Origin: Bryobacterales bacterium
GTDB taxonomy: Bacteria; Acidobacteriota; Terriglobia; Bryobacterales; Bryobacteraceae
NCBI GenBank assembly: GCA_003170295.1
Contig: PNAJ01000145.1
Span: 1-37,581 of the forward strand
Direction: 5' to 3'
DNA length: 37,581 bases
The position numbers were made by a program, and so were the translations under genes. The notes beneath the pieces were generated by a model. It saw nothing but the letters and a program-made list of their open reading frames with translations, was not told the DNA's origin and made no database searches. Of the stretch, positions 23,868-31,856 are shown one piece after another (the first letter of the stretch is position 1; each line of letters opens with the position of its first letter).

Positions 23868-25952
23868 TCATCGGTAGATCACCCCGATCAGCAGAAGCGC
23901 CACAATGAGGGTTCCCAGCACGAACCCAATATACCCGTAGATGCGGCCGGTGCTGCGGGCGCGAATCGTCCGCGAGAGCGCCGAGATCTCCCGTTCGACG
24001 CGGTGGTAAATCTGCGTCTCCGCGAGGTCCACGATCTCTCCGGCGTAGTGGATGCGCTGGACCACGTACGGGGTCCCGGCGGTCTCGCGGGTCACTTCGC
24101 GCCGGGGGTGGTAGAGCGCCGCGAACACCAGCCGGAGCGGCTTGGCAAACGCGGTCGCCGTGTAGTCGAACCGTGTCGTGGGGCTCATCCCGCACGTCCA
24201 GGTCGGCGCGGCGCGCGCCGGGGAACGCCGCAATCCGTGGCGTAGGATCCACGCCATCGCGGTGAGCGCGATGAGAAGCGCGGCCATCATGGTCATCGAA
24301 ATAGCCGTGGCGTCCGTCCCGGACGGCGTCAGCGCCGCGGACAGCACCAGCGGGCCGCGGGCCGTCACAACAGCGCTCGCTGCGGGGCCGTGGAGTAACA
24401 TGGCTGTCGGCGCATCGAGCAGGCGTATCGCGTAGCCCGGCGCGACGCCGAGGGCCACGCACAGCAGCGCAAGCCACACCATTCCGGCAATCATCGATGG
24501 CGGCGCCTCAGTGGCGTGCTCCGCCTGGGCCGTTCGCGGACGGCCCAGGAACGTGACGCCGAACGCCTTCGCGAAGCACGCGGCGGCAAGGCCTCCCGTG
24601 AGCGCCAGCATCGCCGCGGAGAAGACGATGACGAGCCCGGCCGGGCCGTGGACACGGCTGCCTCCGCCCAGGAGCGCCTGGAATGTGAGCCATTCGCTGA
24701 CGAACCCGTTGAGGGGGGGAAGGGCTGAGATCGCGACGGCGCCGAGCAGGAACAGGCCCGCTGTCCAGGGCATGCGCCGGGCGAGCCCGCCAAGCTCCTC
24801 AATGTTGCGGATGTGCGTGCGGCAGAGAACGCTGCCCGCGCCGAGGAAGAGCAGTCCTTTGAAGGCAGCGTGGTTGACGGTGTGAAGGAGTGCGGCGGTG
24901 AGCGCGACGGTCGCAAGGGCGCCGCTCACGCCATCCTGGCGCCACAGAATCATCGCTAGTCCCACTCCGATGAGGATGATCCCAATGTTCTCGACACTGT
25001 GAAACGCGAGCAGGCGCTTGAGGTCGTGCTGCTGGAGCGCGTAGAGCACCCCGAGCACGGCCGAGATCGTGCCCACGACCAGCACCGTCCACCCCCAGGA
25101 GGGCGGGAGCGGCCCGTCGACTGGGGCGAGGAGATCGAAGGCGAAGCGCAGAATCCCGTAGATCGCGACCTTGAGCATGACGCCCGACATCAGCGCCGAC
25201 ACATGGCTTGGGGCCGCAGGGTGTGCGCGCGGAAGCCAAACGTGGAGGGGGACCACGCCCGCCTTGGTGGCGAAGCCCCCCAGGGCCAGGAAGAACAGCG
25301 TCGTTCGTGTCGTGCTGTCCAGGTGATCCGCCGCCGCGCGAAGGGCCGCAAAGTCGAACGCCCCGCCCCGCTCGGTCAGCGCAAGGAAGGCGACGAGCAG
25401 CAAGGCCGTCCCTCCGTGGGCCATCACCATGTAGAGAAGACCCGCCCGCGCGTTCTCGCCATCCCGGTCGTCGGAGACGACGAGGACGTAGCTGGAGAGC
25501 GTCATGCCTTCCCAGCAGAGGAGGAAGGTCAGAGCATCGCCGGCGCAGCAGAGGAACGTCATGCAGCCCAGAAACATATTCAGCGCGAATACTTGTGCGG
25601 CCTGCCGCGCCCGTCCCGCCTCGGGCGAATGTGCCCGGAGGTAAGCCGGACCGTAGATCGCCGCTGCGACGGCCACCAGGGAGATGACGAGCAGGAAGTA
25701 GGCTGAAAGCCCGTCCACCGAAAGCGATAGCCTAGCGAACGGGAAGAGAATCGGAAGCGGCTGCGTCAGCGTACGGCCCGGGCCGCCGAGGAGAATGACG
25801 AGCGAAACGCCGAGGCCTGCCGCGGCCCCCGCAAGCGCAGCCAAGTGACCCACGCCGATCGCAAGTCGGCCCGACCACCGCGCCAGCAGGGACGAAAGCA
25901 TCCCCACTCCGTAGCACGCAGCGATCAGACTTAAGCCAGAATCGACGCCCAC
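23868..25952 (-). CDS. hyfB: Hydrogenase-4 subunit B, NuoL-like ion-translocating protein
   Basis: This protein of about 694 aa is the first gene of the operon. NuoL-type blocks are 'FALNMFLGCMTFLCCAGDAL', 'CWEGMTLSSYVLVVSDDRD', 'FATKAGVVPLHVWLPRAHPA' with the channel lysine, and 'LLAFHSVENIGIILIGVGLA'. The C-terminal 100 residues end in a final span. I prefer GTG 25952 ('VGVDSGLSLIAACYGVGML'), which has cgggg upstream and lies just before the first span. The frame is open to 26051, but that part is Arg-rich. The base composition of this operon is clearly higher in G+C than the DNA on either side, hinting at separate ancestry. Confidence 0.88.
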   Translation of the reverse strand: MGVDSGLSLIAACYGVGMLSSLLARWSGRLAIGVGHLAALAGAAAGLGVSLVILLGGPGRTLTQPLPILFPFARLSLSVDGLSAYFLLVISLVAVAAAIYGPAYLRAHSPEAGRARQAAQVFALNMFLGCMTFLCCAGDALTFLLCWEGMTLSSYVLVVSDDRDGENARAGLLYMVMAHGGTALLLVAFLALTERGGAFDFAALRAAADHLDSTTRTTLFFLALGGFATKAGVVPLHVWLPRAHPAAPSHVSALMSGVMLKVAIYGILRFAFDLLAPVDGPLPPSWGWTVLVVGTISAVLGVLYALQQHDLKRLLAFHSVENIGIILIGVGLAMILWRQDGVSGALATVALTAALLHTVNHAAFKGLLFLGAGSVLCRTHIRNIEELGGLARRMPWTAGLFLLGAVAISALPPLNGFVSEWLTFQALLGGGSRVHGPAGLVIVFSAAMLALTGGLAAACFAKAFGVTFLGRPRTAQAEHATEAPPSMIAGMVWLALLCVALGVAPGYAIRLLDAPTAMLLHGPAASAVVTARGPLVLSAALTPSGTDATAISMTMMAALLIALTAMAWILRHGLRRSPARAAPTWTCGMSPTTRFDYTATAFAKPLRLVFAALYHPRREVTRETAGTPYVVQRIHYAGEIVDLAETQIYHRVEREISALSRTIRARSTGRIYGYIGFVLGTLIVALLLIGVIYR

Positions 25953-26051
25953 GTTGCCCCGCTTCGGTCGCGGCCAGACCTCCGAACGGCGCGCCGTCAA
26001 CGCGACGGGCAACCATCGTGGACCCACGCCGACCGCGCGCCCATCGTACAC

Positions 26052-26383
26052 TCATTGCACCCGGGATTTCCATTTTGACCTCCCGGCCCAGTTCAGTATA
26101 CACCGATCTGTCTCTCCCGGCGCTCATGCGAGTACCCCTGCGCAGCAGTTATTGAAAAAACTAGAGCGATGATGTTGTTCGAACTCCGGCTGTTCGTCTG
26201 CGCCCCGCCATTCTGTCATTCCGACTTCTTCGTATCGGGAGGGCAAACGACTTCGAGCACGCGTCTTAATCGCTACCCGCCACGCTACCTCTAAAACCTT
26301 CGTGATCGCTTGATTTCAGCAATCGAATAACGAGCAGGCGGTGCGAGCTTCGAAGGAGATCATTCTGTGAGAATCGCCGATCC
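26052..26383. other. Gene-free upstream region of the hydrogenase operon
   Basis: This is 332 bp, more AT-rich than the operon. It should carry the hyf promoter on the minus strand. No consensus box, FNR-type palindrome or sigma-54 site stood out. Confidence 0.4.
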
Positions 26384-26617
26384 ATGGGTGCTACGAGTTC
26401 TCGGTCGCCTCAACATCAGCAAATGATTCTGGAAACGGCTCGTCTGAACATAAGCCAGCCGTATGCGGTGTTCAACAGCAATTGCAAACACTTCGCTTCG
26501 CACTGCTACACGCATCAAGCCCAATCGCTTCAGTTGCAACAGGGCGTTCTCCTGGCGGGATTGGTCGTCGCTGCCTGCGCTGTTGGTTCAACATCGTCGA
26601 GCAGTCGTAGGTCGTAA
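26384..26617 (+). pseudogene. LRAT-domain (NlpC/P60-like) protein C-terminal remnant
   Basis: A 77-aa frame carries 'YAVFNSNCKHFASHCYTHQA' and then a hydrophobic stretch ('GVLLAGLVVAACAVG'). This is the C-terminal signature of LRAT-like proteins: the catalytic Cys in NCEHFA, here NCKHFA, followed by a membrane tail. The N-terminal half with the essential His ('HxGIYIG') is missing, and no ribosome site precedes the ATG. It is therefore read as a truncated remnant. A small functional derivative is not excluded. Confidence 0.5.
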
Positions 26618-26668
26618 CCCTGACGGGGCTGGCCGAAGCCAGAGGAAAGCCGCCAGGAGACCAGATGT

Positions 26669-27613
26669 TCAGTTGCACTGACTCTGAAGAGACTCCAGAC
26701 ACTCAATGGAATTCGAGAAGACCTGATCGTGCGAATTCTTGACAATCAGGCCATTGAGCGTGCTCACACGATCCCCGTTGATTGTTGCCGGAACATTCGT
26801 AGCGGCGGTCACAAGAACCATAGCCCTTGTTGGCGAAATCGGGTAATAGAACTCCAGCGATTCTGGAGGGATCTCCCCGAAAGTTGCGTGCAGATTGATA
26901 ATCGGCTGATCCCCGGTGATAAACGGAATCCCTGTCTGGTTGTTCAGCACAACCAGTCTGTGCTTGCCCCTCTCTTCATACAACGAGTCGGCAATCCGCA
27001 TGGCAGAAATCAGTGTGTACAAACCCCGAACTCTGTTCATGTCAGACCCGGCTAACGGCGACTTCACGGCCCCGATTGCCTCTCTCATCCTTTTCGTTCT
27101 CATGTACTGGACACAGATCGCATAGAGGAATTCATAGGACGCTTTGGGGTCGAGAAAGAACTCGGTGTTGTCGTCGAGCATGTCATCGAGAGCACCCATC
27201 AATCCCTCCTCAATGCCGCAATGAAGATTCTCTTCGCCATTGACAATCTGTTCTTCAAGCCAAGCCGATACCTGCGGATCAACAGCCGGGTTCATTTCGA
27301 TCAGCTTTTTGATGGCAAACGGAAGTGAAAAGCATTGGATGAGCGACTCGGCATTCGACCGCACGAAATCGTTCGCCGACTTTAGAAGAGTATCCCGAAT
27401 CAGCGTGACATCTTCTGGCGTAATCGGTTGGAGCTTGTAGAAGTGCTTTTCGACTGCTACTTTCGTCAAGTTAGACTCACGGATTTCCCCCTTTCGCAGT
27501 ACCACCAGTTGATCCTTGGTGGCCCACGGTTTCAAATAGCGGCGAAAAACGTAATGCTGACGTTGTTTCTTTCCAAAGAGCTTCAGCTTGGCTTCGATTT
27601 CAGGCGGGAGCAA
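26669..27613 (-). CDS. DUF4238 domain protein
   Basis: This 314-aa protein starts at TTG 27613, with aaggag 7 bases upstream. The N-terminal 'KKQRQHYVFRRYLKPWA' is the hallmark of DUF4238 ('QHYVPRFYLK.F'). Later there are 'YAICVQYMRTKRMREAIGAV' and 'GIPFITGDQPIINLHA', the latter a conserved DUF4238 block. No function is established; members often occur in variable, defence-rich regions. It is intact although everything around it is decayed, and it lies just downstream of the collapsed type I restriction locus on the same strand. Confidence 0.85.
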   Translation of the reverse strand: MLPPEIEAKLKLFGKKQRQHYVFRRYLKPWATKDQLVVLRKGEIRESNLTKVAVEKHFYKLQPITPEDVTLIRDTLLKSANDFVRSNAESLIQCFSLPFAIKKLIEMNPAVDPQVSAWLEEQIVNGEENLHCGIEEGLMGALDDMLDDNTEFFLDPKASYEFLYAICVQYMRTKRMREAIGAVKSPLAGSDMNRVRGLYTLISAMRIADSLYEERGKHRLVVLNNQTGIPFITGDQPIINLHATFGEIPPESLEFYYPISPTRAMVLVTAATNVPATINGDRVSTLNGLIVKNSHDQVFSNSIECLESLQSQCN

Positions 27614-27706
27614 AGAATTTCTCCTTGATGCTTACAGAGGAACCGTCCCTCCGACGAAAGGCTTTGGTCGTTGTCGTAGTGTCCATGAAAACGTCCTCCG
27701 GGCGTA

Positions 27707-28460
27707 TCAATTCACTCCGTAAACGCTCTTCCCCTGCCCCAAGTATGCCTCATAGAAATGTTGGTAAACCGTATCGCACTTCTGCTCGTAAAGGTCCTTC
27801 GTGTACGCCCTTGGAAGCTCGTTGAGAATGTCCTTGATCGTGACCAGGACCATCGCTCGTGTGGTCTGCTGCTTTCGCCAATCGAGCACCAACTTTTCCC
27901 TCTTCAGTTTTTCCAGGAGCGTCTTCGCCACCTTTTTCACTTCCCCCGACTCCTGTTTATTAAGCGCCACATCCGGCTTAGTGAGCAAATCGAAAATCAC
28001 CAACTCTTCCTCGGTTAACTGTTCAGCGATACCCCGCTTCTCTTCGGCGTCCAGGCGCTTGGCGAACACGAGCAGCTTGTCGAAGAAGACCTGGACGTTG
28101 ATCGCTCCGTTGTTGTACTCGTCGATCATCTTTTGGAATTCTTCGAGGAAGTCGATGCGGGTCCGGTTCACCTGGATCATTCGTGCCAGCTTGAATGTGA
28201 GCTTCGCCCGTAGCTTCTGCACTTCGACCGGTTTGCGGCTCCCCTCGAACTTGTCCCGGAGCGCTTCAAAGTCAATCTGACTCAAATCGACGTATCGGTT
28301 TGGATCAGACACAGGCGGCATCAGGTAGCCCTCCGCTCCAATGGATTGGTCGAGCAGCCTTCGATTTCGGCCATCACTTCGGCGATGTCCACTGGCGGGA
28401 TCTCGGAGCGGATCTTGTCGGCGATTACACGAAACACCTTGCAGATCGGTCCGAATTCGT
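27707..28460 (-). pseudogene. hsdR: hsdR C-terminal fragment (type I restriction endonuclease)
   Basis: From 28321 down, a 204-aa frame matches the C-terminal DUF3387 region of HsdR ('YVDLSQIDFEALRDKFEGSR', 'LVLDWRKQQTTRAMV', 'LPRAYTKDLYEQKCDTVYQH'). Upstream, in another frame, 'EFGPICKVFRVIADKIRSEI' and 'PPVDIAEVMAEIEG' continue the same protein back to about 28458. The join needs a one-base correction near 28355, where the out-of-frame text gives 'LLDQSIGAEGYLMPPV'. The nuclease, helicase and most of the roughly 800 N-terminal residues are gone. It cannot cleave DNA. Confidence 0.85.
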
Positions 28461-29134
28461 TGGCAGCGGTATCCGGCAGGAGCGACTTGAACAAGCCGTC
28501 ACCATCCGCAGCTTCTCGTGGCCGGGGAAGCGGAAGTTGACGAACCACTCCCGGTAAATCATCTTTGCCATCTTTTCGAGAATTTTGATGCGCCGGGTGT
28601 TGTTCTCGATCAGGTCGTCGTAGGCGGAAAGGATACGGACAACCGCTCTTTGAGCAGAAATCCCAGGAAAGTGGAGCGGAAGAGAGCGGATCATCTCAAG
28701 GCTCAGATAGCTCTGGGCAACGCCACCCTTCGTGCCATAAACGGCGCTCTGGAACTTATCGTCTCGCATCCAGTAATAGAGGTACTCTGGCAGCACAGCA
28801 TCTTTATCGGGGCGAATGATCCAACGCTACTCGACAGGCCGAAATGGTCCGACGCCTGAACGACGTATGGCTCACCAAGCGTTCCAATGATCCCTACGAG
28901 CACATCTCCGGTGATCGGTCTGGTGATTGCCTTTGAGTGGTGTCGAAAATGCTTGGCGAAGTCTTCCGAGGAAATGAAATCGACCTTTGACAAGTCCAGT
29001 CCATGTGGTTTGAAGTTCTTGGACGTGAGATACATCACCCCTTCTGTTTGTCGTGCGATCTTTGCATGTGCGCCATCGCCGACCGTGCAGTGCCCTCCGA
29101 TTCGTGATTCAGTCCACTGCGTCCGGTGGCGCAT
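28461..29134 (-). pseudogene. hsdS: hsdS fragment (type I specificity subunit), frameshifted and fused to hsdR remnant
   Basis: The N-terminal target-recognition domain begins at ATG 29134 ('MRHRTQWTESRIGGHCTVGD', 'VMYLTSKNFKPHGLDLSKVD', 'DHFGLSSSVGSFAPIK'). A one-base loss in an A-run near 28800 shifts the frame. It then continues as 'DAVLPEYLYYWMRDDKF', 'GVAQSYLSLEMIRSLPLHFP', 'SAYDDLIENNTRRIKILEKM' and 'REWFVNFRFPGHEKLRMV'. After that it runs straight into hsdR sequence at about 28460-28515. The second recognition domain and the start of hsdR were therefore deleted. There is no hsdM upstream. Confidence 0.85.
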
Positions 29135-29228
29135 CAAGATGCCCTTGCCTCCACCAGCGCCGTCACACTCCCAGCAAGCCGCCCCGCGAAGCCTCGCTCC
29201 TAGTCACCCGCTGGTTTACGGCGCCGAT

Positions 29229-29305
29229 TTGCAGGGTCGGCTTCCGCTCCGGCCTAAGCGCGCCCCGCAAAGCGGGTCGCAGGCCTACGCTCCAGCCGCC
29301 CCCGC
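29229..29305. repeat. Possible intergenic dispersed repeat with hairpin
   Basis: GC-rich sequence with a hairpin cccgc-aaa-gcggg (29264-29276), flanked by two ggccta-containing segments. It has the look of a dispersed palindromic repeat, but a second copy is not present in the window. Confidence 0.25.
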
Positions 29306-29340
29306 AAATCCCTAAAAGCAAAGCATCCACTGCCTACGAA

Positions 29341-29388
29341 GTGGTCTACTTTCTCTCCGCCTCGGTGGTCTATTTTTACTCCGCCCTT
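29341..29388 (+). repeat. Two tandem 24-bp repeats resembling an IS21-family end
   Basis: The units at 29341-29364 and 29365-29388 both start gtggtcta and share tttt...ctccgcc, about 18 of 24 matches. Multiple short direct repeats with 'ggtcta.ttt..tccgcc' are typical of IS21-family termini. They sit exactly where the methyltransferase remnant begins. No istA or istB is seen. Confidence 0.4.
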
Positions 29389-29679
29389 GACATTGCCGAC
29401 CCTCATAAGGCGCTCCGCGAGATGAGACGCGTCCTGAAGGCCAGCGGCACACTCATTTTTGTAGAGCATGGCCGAGCGCCTGATCCCGGTGTCGTTGTGT
29501 GGCAGGATCGGCTCACACCTGTCTGGAAACGCATAGGCGGCGGTTGCCATTTGAATCGCAAAATCGACGAAATCATCAAAACTGCGGGATTTCAAATTCC
29601 GAAGCTCACGACTTCTTATATTCCAGGACCACGCCCCATGACCTATACCTACCAAGGGATCGCGCAGACGATCCGATGA
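29389..29679 (+). pseudogene. SAM-dependent methyltransferase, C-terminal half
   Basis: The text 'DPHKALREMRRVLKASGTLI', then 'FVEHGRAPDPGVVVWQDRLT' and 'PGPRPMTYTYQGIAQTI', is the C-terminal half of a UbiE/class I methyltransferase of the kind often annotated as a phospholipid or arsenite-type methyltransferase. The N-terminal AdoMet-binding motif I is absent and the frame upstream is unrelated. The break coincides with the tandem repeats at 29341-29388, suggesting truncation by an insertion element that was later lost. Confidence 0.75.
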
Positions 29680-30102
29680 CGTGGCGAATCAGGTGGTCCC
29701 TTGCTTACCGGCGATAGGGCGCGGGTTGCAGTCTTGCCGTTCGCTGCGATGGTGCCCGGCGTGTAGTTCCCTTGCTACTGGTTATGGTTGCGCTCCCGAC
29801 CGCGCCGATGCCGTGAATGAAAACAAAGTACTTATGGCGAAAAGGACAGCAAGCTCCCTATCGATTCGTTTTTTGCATTTTGGTGGTTTCTTCATGCGAT
29901 TTTCAGTACTTTCTATTGCGATTAACGCGTTGCATTGCGGTTCGATGATATGTCCGGCGGAGGCGGTCCTAAGGCTGTCGCGACTTTTTGCTGGTGAACC
30001 GCATTTTGACTGCCAGTGGACGGCGATGATCACCGTGGACGAACTCATCGAGCACGGGTGTCAGACATCATTGTTGGTCGAATCGATGTCTACTGACTGC
30101 GC
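29680..30102. other. 423-bp stretch without a recognisable gene
   Basis: Short frames on both strands show no family motif, no ribosome site of note and ordinary composition. No tRNA, terminator or repeat was found. Confidence 0.5.
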
Positions 30103-30747
30103 TCAGAAAACATAAGCGATCGCCATATTGGCGACGTTAATGGTGGCGTCCAGCGTTCGCTGGTTCTGATAATTGGACATCAAACGGCGCCATTCCCAAG
30201 CCCAGGTGATGTGGGGCGAGACCTTGTACATCAGATTCGTCATATAGGTCTGGTTCTTGGCGCGACTCCCAGTGATCAAGTTGTGCCCTTCGTCGGACTC
30301 CAACCCGTACGCGAGGTTGATCTGCCACTTCCTGTTGAGATTGACTTGGGCCTGCGCCCAGCCGCCGCTGGCCAGCACGCCATGTTCGCCGGGCGTGCCG
30401 ACGGCCAGAACCGACTGGCCCGAGGCGACGCTGAATAAACCAAGGCCGCGTCGCGAAAAAGCCTCGCCGGAGAGAGAGAAATACTTGGAGACCGGCAGCG
30501 TGTAATCCAGGTTAACGCCCCAGGAATCGACCGCCCGCGCCACAGTGACCCCGCTTAGGACACCGACGTTGTCGCCGCGGCCATAATGCCCGCTCAGGCC
30601 GACGGTGGCATCGCGATCGCCAATTTTTCCGGTAACCGCGAGCCTGCTCTCGACGGCGGGACCTTGCCCTCGCTCGCCGATTCCCGGCGTCCGGGCATCT
30701 ACAACGGTGGTGGGATTATCGCCCACGTTCGGGTCGAGCACGGCCAA
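30103..30747 (-). pseudogene. Outer-membrane beta-barrel protein, C-terminal fragment
   Basis: This 214-residue frame has alternating polar/hydrophobic strands ('WGVNLDYTLPVSKYFSLSGE', 'GGWAQAQVNLNRKWQINLAY', 'HITWAWEWRRLMSNYQNQ'). It ends in 'NMAIAYVF', a terminal aromatic beta-signal recognised by the BAM complex. It is a porin-like barrel half. A stop lies close upstream, and there is no signal peptide or plausible start (only TTG 30747), so the N-terminal half is missing. Its substrate is unknown. Confidence 0.65.
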
Positions 30748-30850
30748 ACGGTGGCAGGTTCCTACTTGAGGAGCCAGTAACTGTTACCGATAACTTCTCC
30801 TAGGAAAGTTTGGACGTCCCGGCAAGGGCAACGCCGCGCAGAGCTCGAAG

Positions 30851-31843
30851 TTAGTAGCCCATGCCCTGTAGGACGCGGATGTAATTCGCTCTCGCGAATG
30901 CCGTCTTGTCCGCGATATTGCGATGGCTCATGCGTCCCCGGATGCTATCGGTTGTCGTGAGGTCGCGCGCCGCGAGCCAACTCGTCAGGCCGTCATGCAA
31001 CGCCTTCATGTAGCCGGCGCCATGCCTCAGGAGCGCCGAGGTGGTCATCACAACGTCGGCGCCCGCGAGCAGATACTTTATGACTTCATCCGGGCTCTCT
31101 ACGCCAGTACTGGCTGCGAGGGACGCTCTAAGCTGCCCCGAAAGCACGCCGATCCAAAGCAATGGCAGGCGGATTTCCGCCGGCGTACTGAGCTCAAGAT
31201 TCGGCAGCAACGTGAGCTGCGCGAGATCGATATCGGGTTCGTAAAAACGGTTGAAGAGCACCAGGCCGTCGGCCCCGGCTTCGACCAGTTGCATGGCCAT
31301 ATGCCCCATGGCGCTGAAATAAGGACTCAGCTTGACGGCAACCGGAATCTTCACCGCCCGCTTTACGGCCTGGAGAATGGAAATATAGCGATCCTCGACC
31401 TCGCGCCCAGCCACGTTCGGACCGGTAGGAATAAAGTAGATGTTGAGTTCGATCGCGGCCGCGCCGGCTTGTTCCATCTCCCGGCCATATTGAACCCAAC
31501 CCTGATCGGTGATTCCATTGAGGCTGGCAATGATTGGGATATCCACCGACTGGGAGGCCCGATGAATTGTTTCGAGATACGCCGCCGGACCGATATCGTA
31601 AGACTCAGCGGCCGGAAAATACGTTAGCGCTTCCGCATAACTATCCGCGCCCGTGGTCGCCAGACGATCGATCAGTTGTTGTTCCTGTTGGATCTGTTCC
31701 TCGAACAGCGAAGGAAGCACCACCGCGCCTGCGCCCAAGTCCTCGAGTTGCCGGATGTTGTCCAGCTTGGCTGTGACCGGGCCGGCGCCGGCCACAATCG
31801 GACTATTCAGAGTCAGTCCGAGATAGCGGGTCGTCAAATCCAT
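30851..31843 (-). CDS. Dihydroorotate dehydrogenase-like flavoprotein
   Basis: This 330-aa TIM-barrel FMN protein of the PyrD/PreA superfamily begins 'MDLTTRYLGLTLNSPIVAGA'. FMN and substrate blocks are 'IPIIASLNGITDQGWVQYGR', 'GAAAIELNIYF', 'IPVAVKLSPYFSAMGHMAMQ' and 'GADVVMTTSALLRHG'. Genes of this type often sit beside nifJ and are unlikely to make pyrimidines. A role in electron transfer with the GltD-like partner, as in PreA-PreT pairs, is inferred. I chose ATG 31843, with gaggga 9 bases upstream; the ATG two codons earlier sits too close to the same site. It starts 13 bases after the nifJ stop. Confidence 0.88.
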   Translation of the reverse strand: MDLTTRYLGLTLNSPIVAGAGPVTAKLDNIRQLEDLGAGAVVLPSLFEEQIQQEQQLIDRLATTGADSYAEALTYFPAAESYDIGPAAYLETIHRASQSVDIPIIASLNGITDQGWVQYGREMEQAGAAAIELNIYFIPTGPNVAGREVEDRYISILQAVKRAVKIPVAVKLSPYFSAMGHMAMQLVEAGADGLVLFNRFYEPDIDLAQLTLLPNLELSTPAEIRLPLLWIGVLSGQLRASLAASTGVESPDEVIKYLLAGADVVMTTSALLRHGAGYMKALHDGLTSWLAARDLTTTDSIRGRMSHRNIADKTAFARANYIRVLQGMGY

Positions 31844-31856
31844 TGGCATCTCTCCC

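Noticed and set aside
18500..25700. Several long plus-strand open frames across the hydrogenase operon
   Set aside because: They are compositionally biased mirror frames of recognisable minus-strand genes and carry no family signature.
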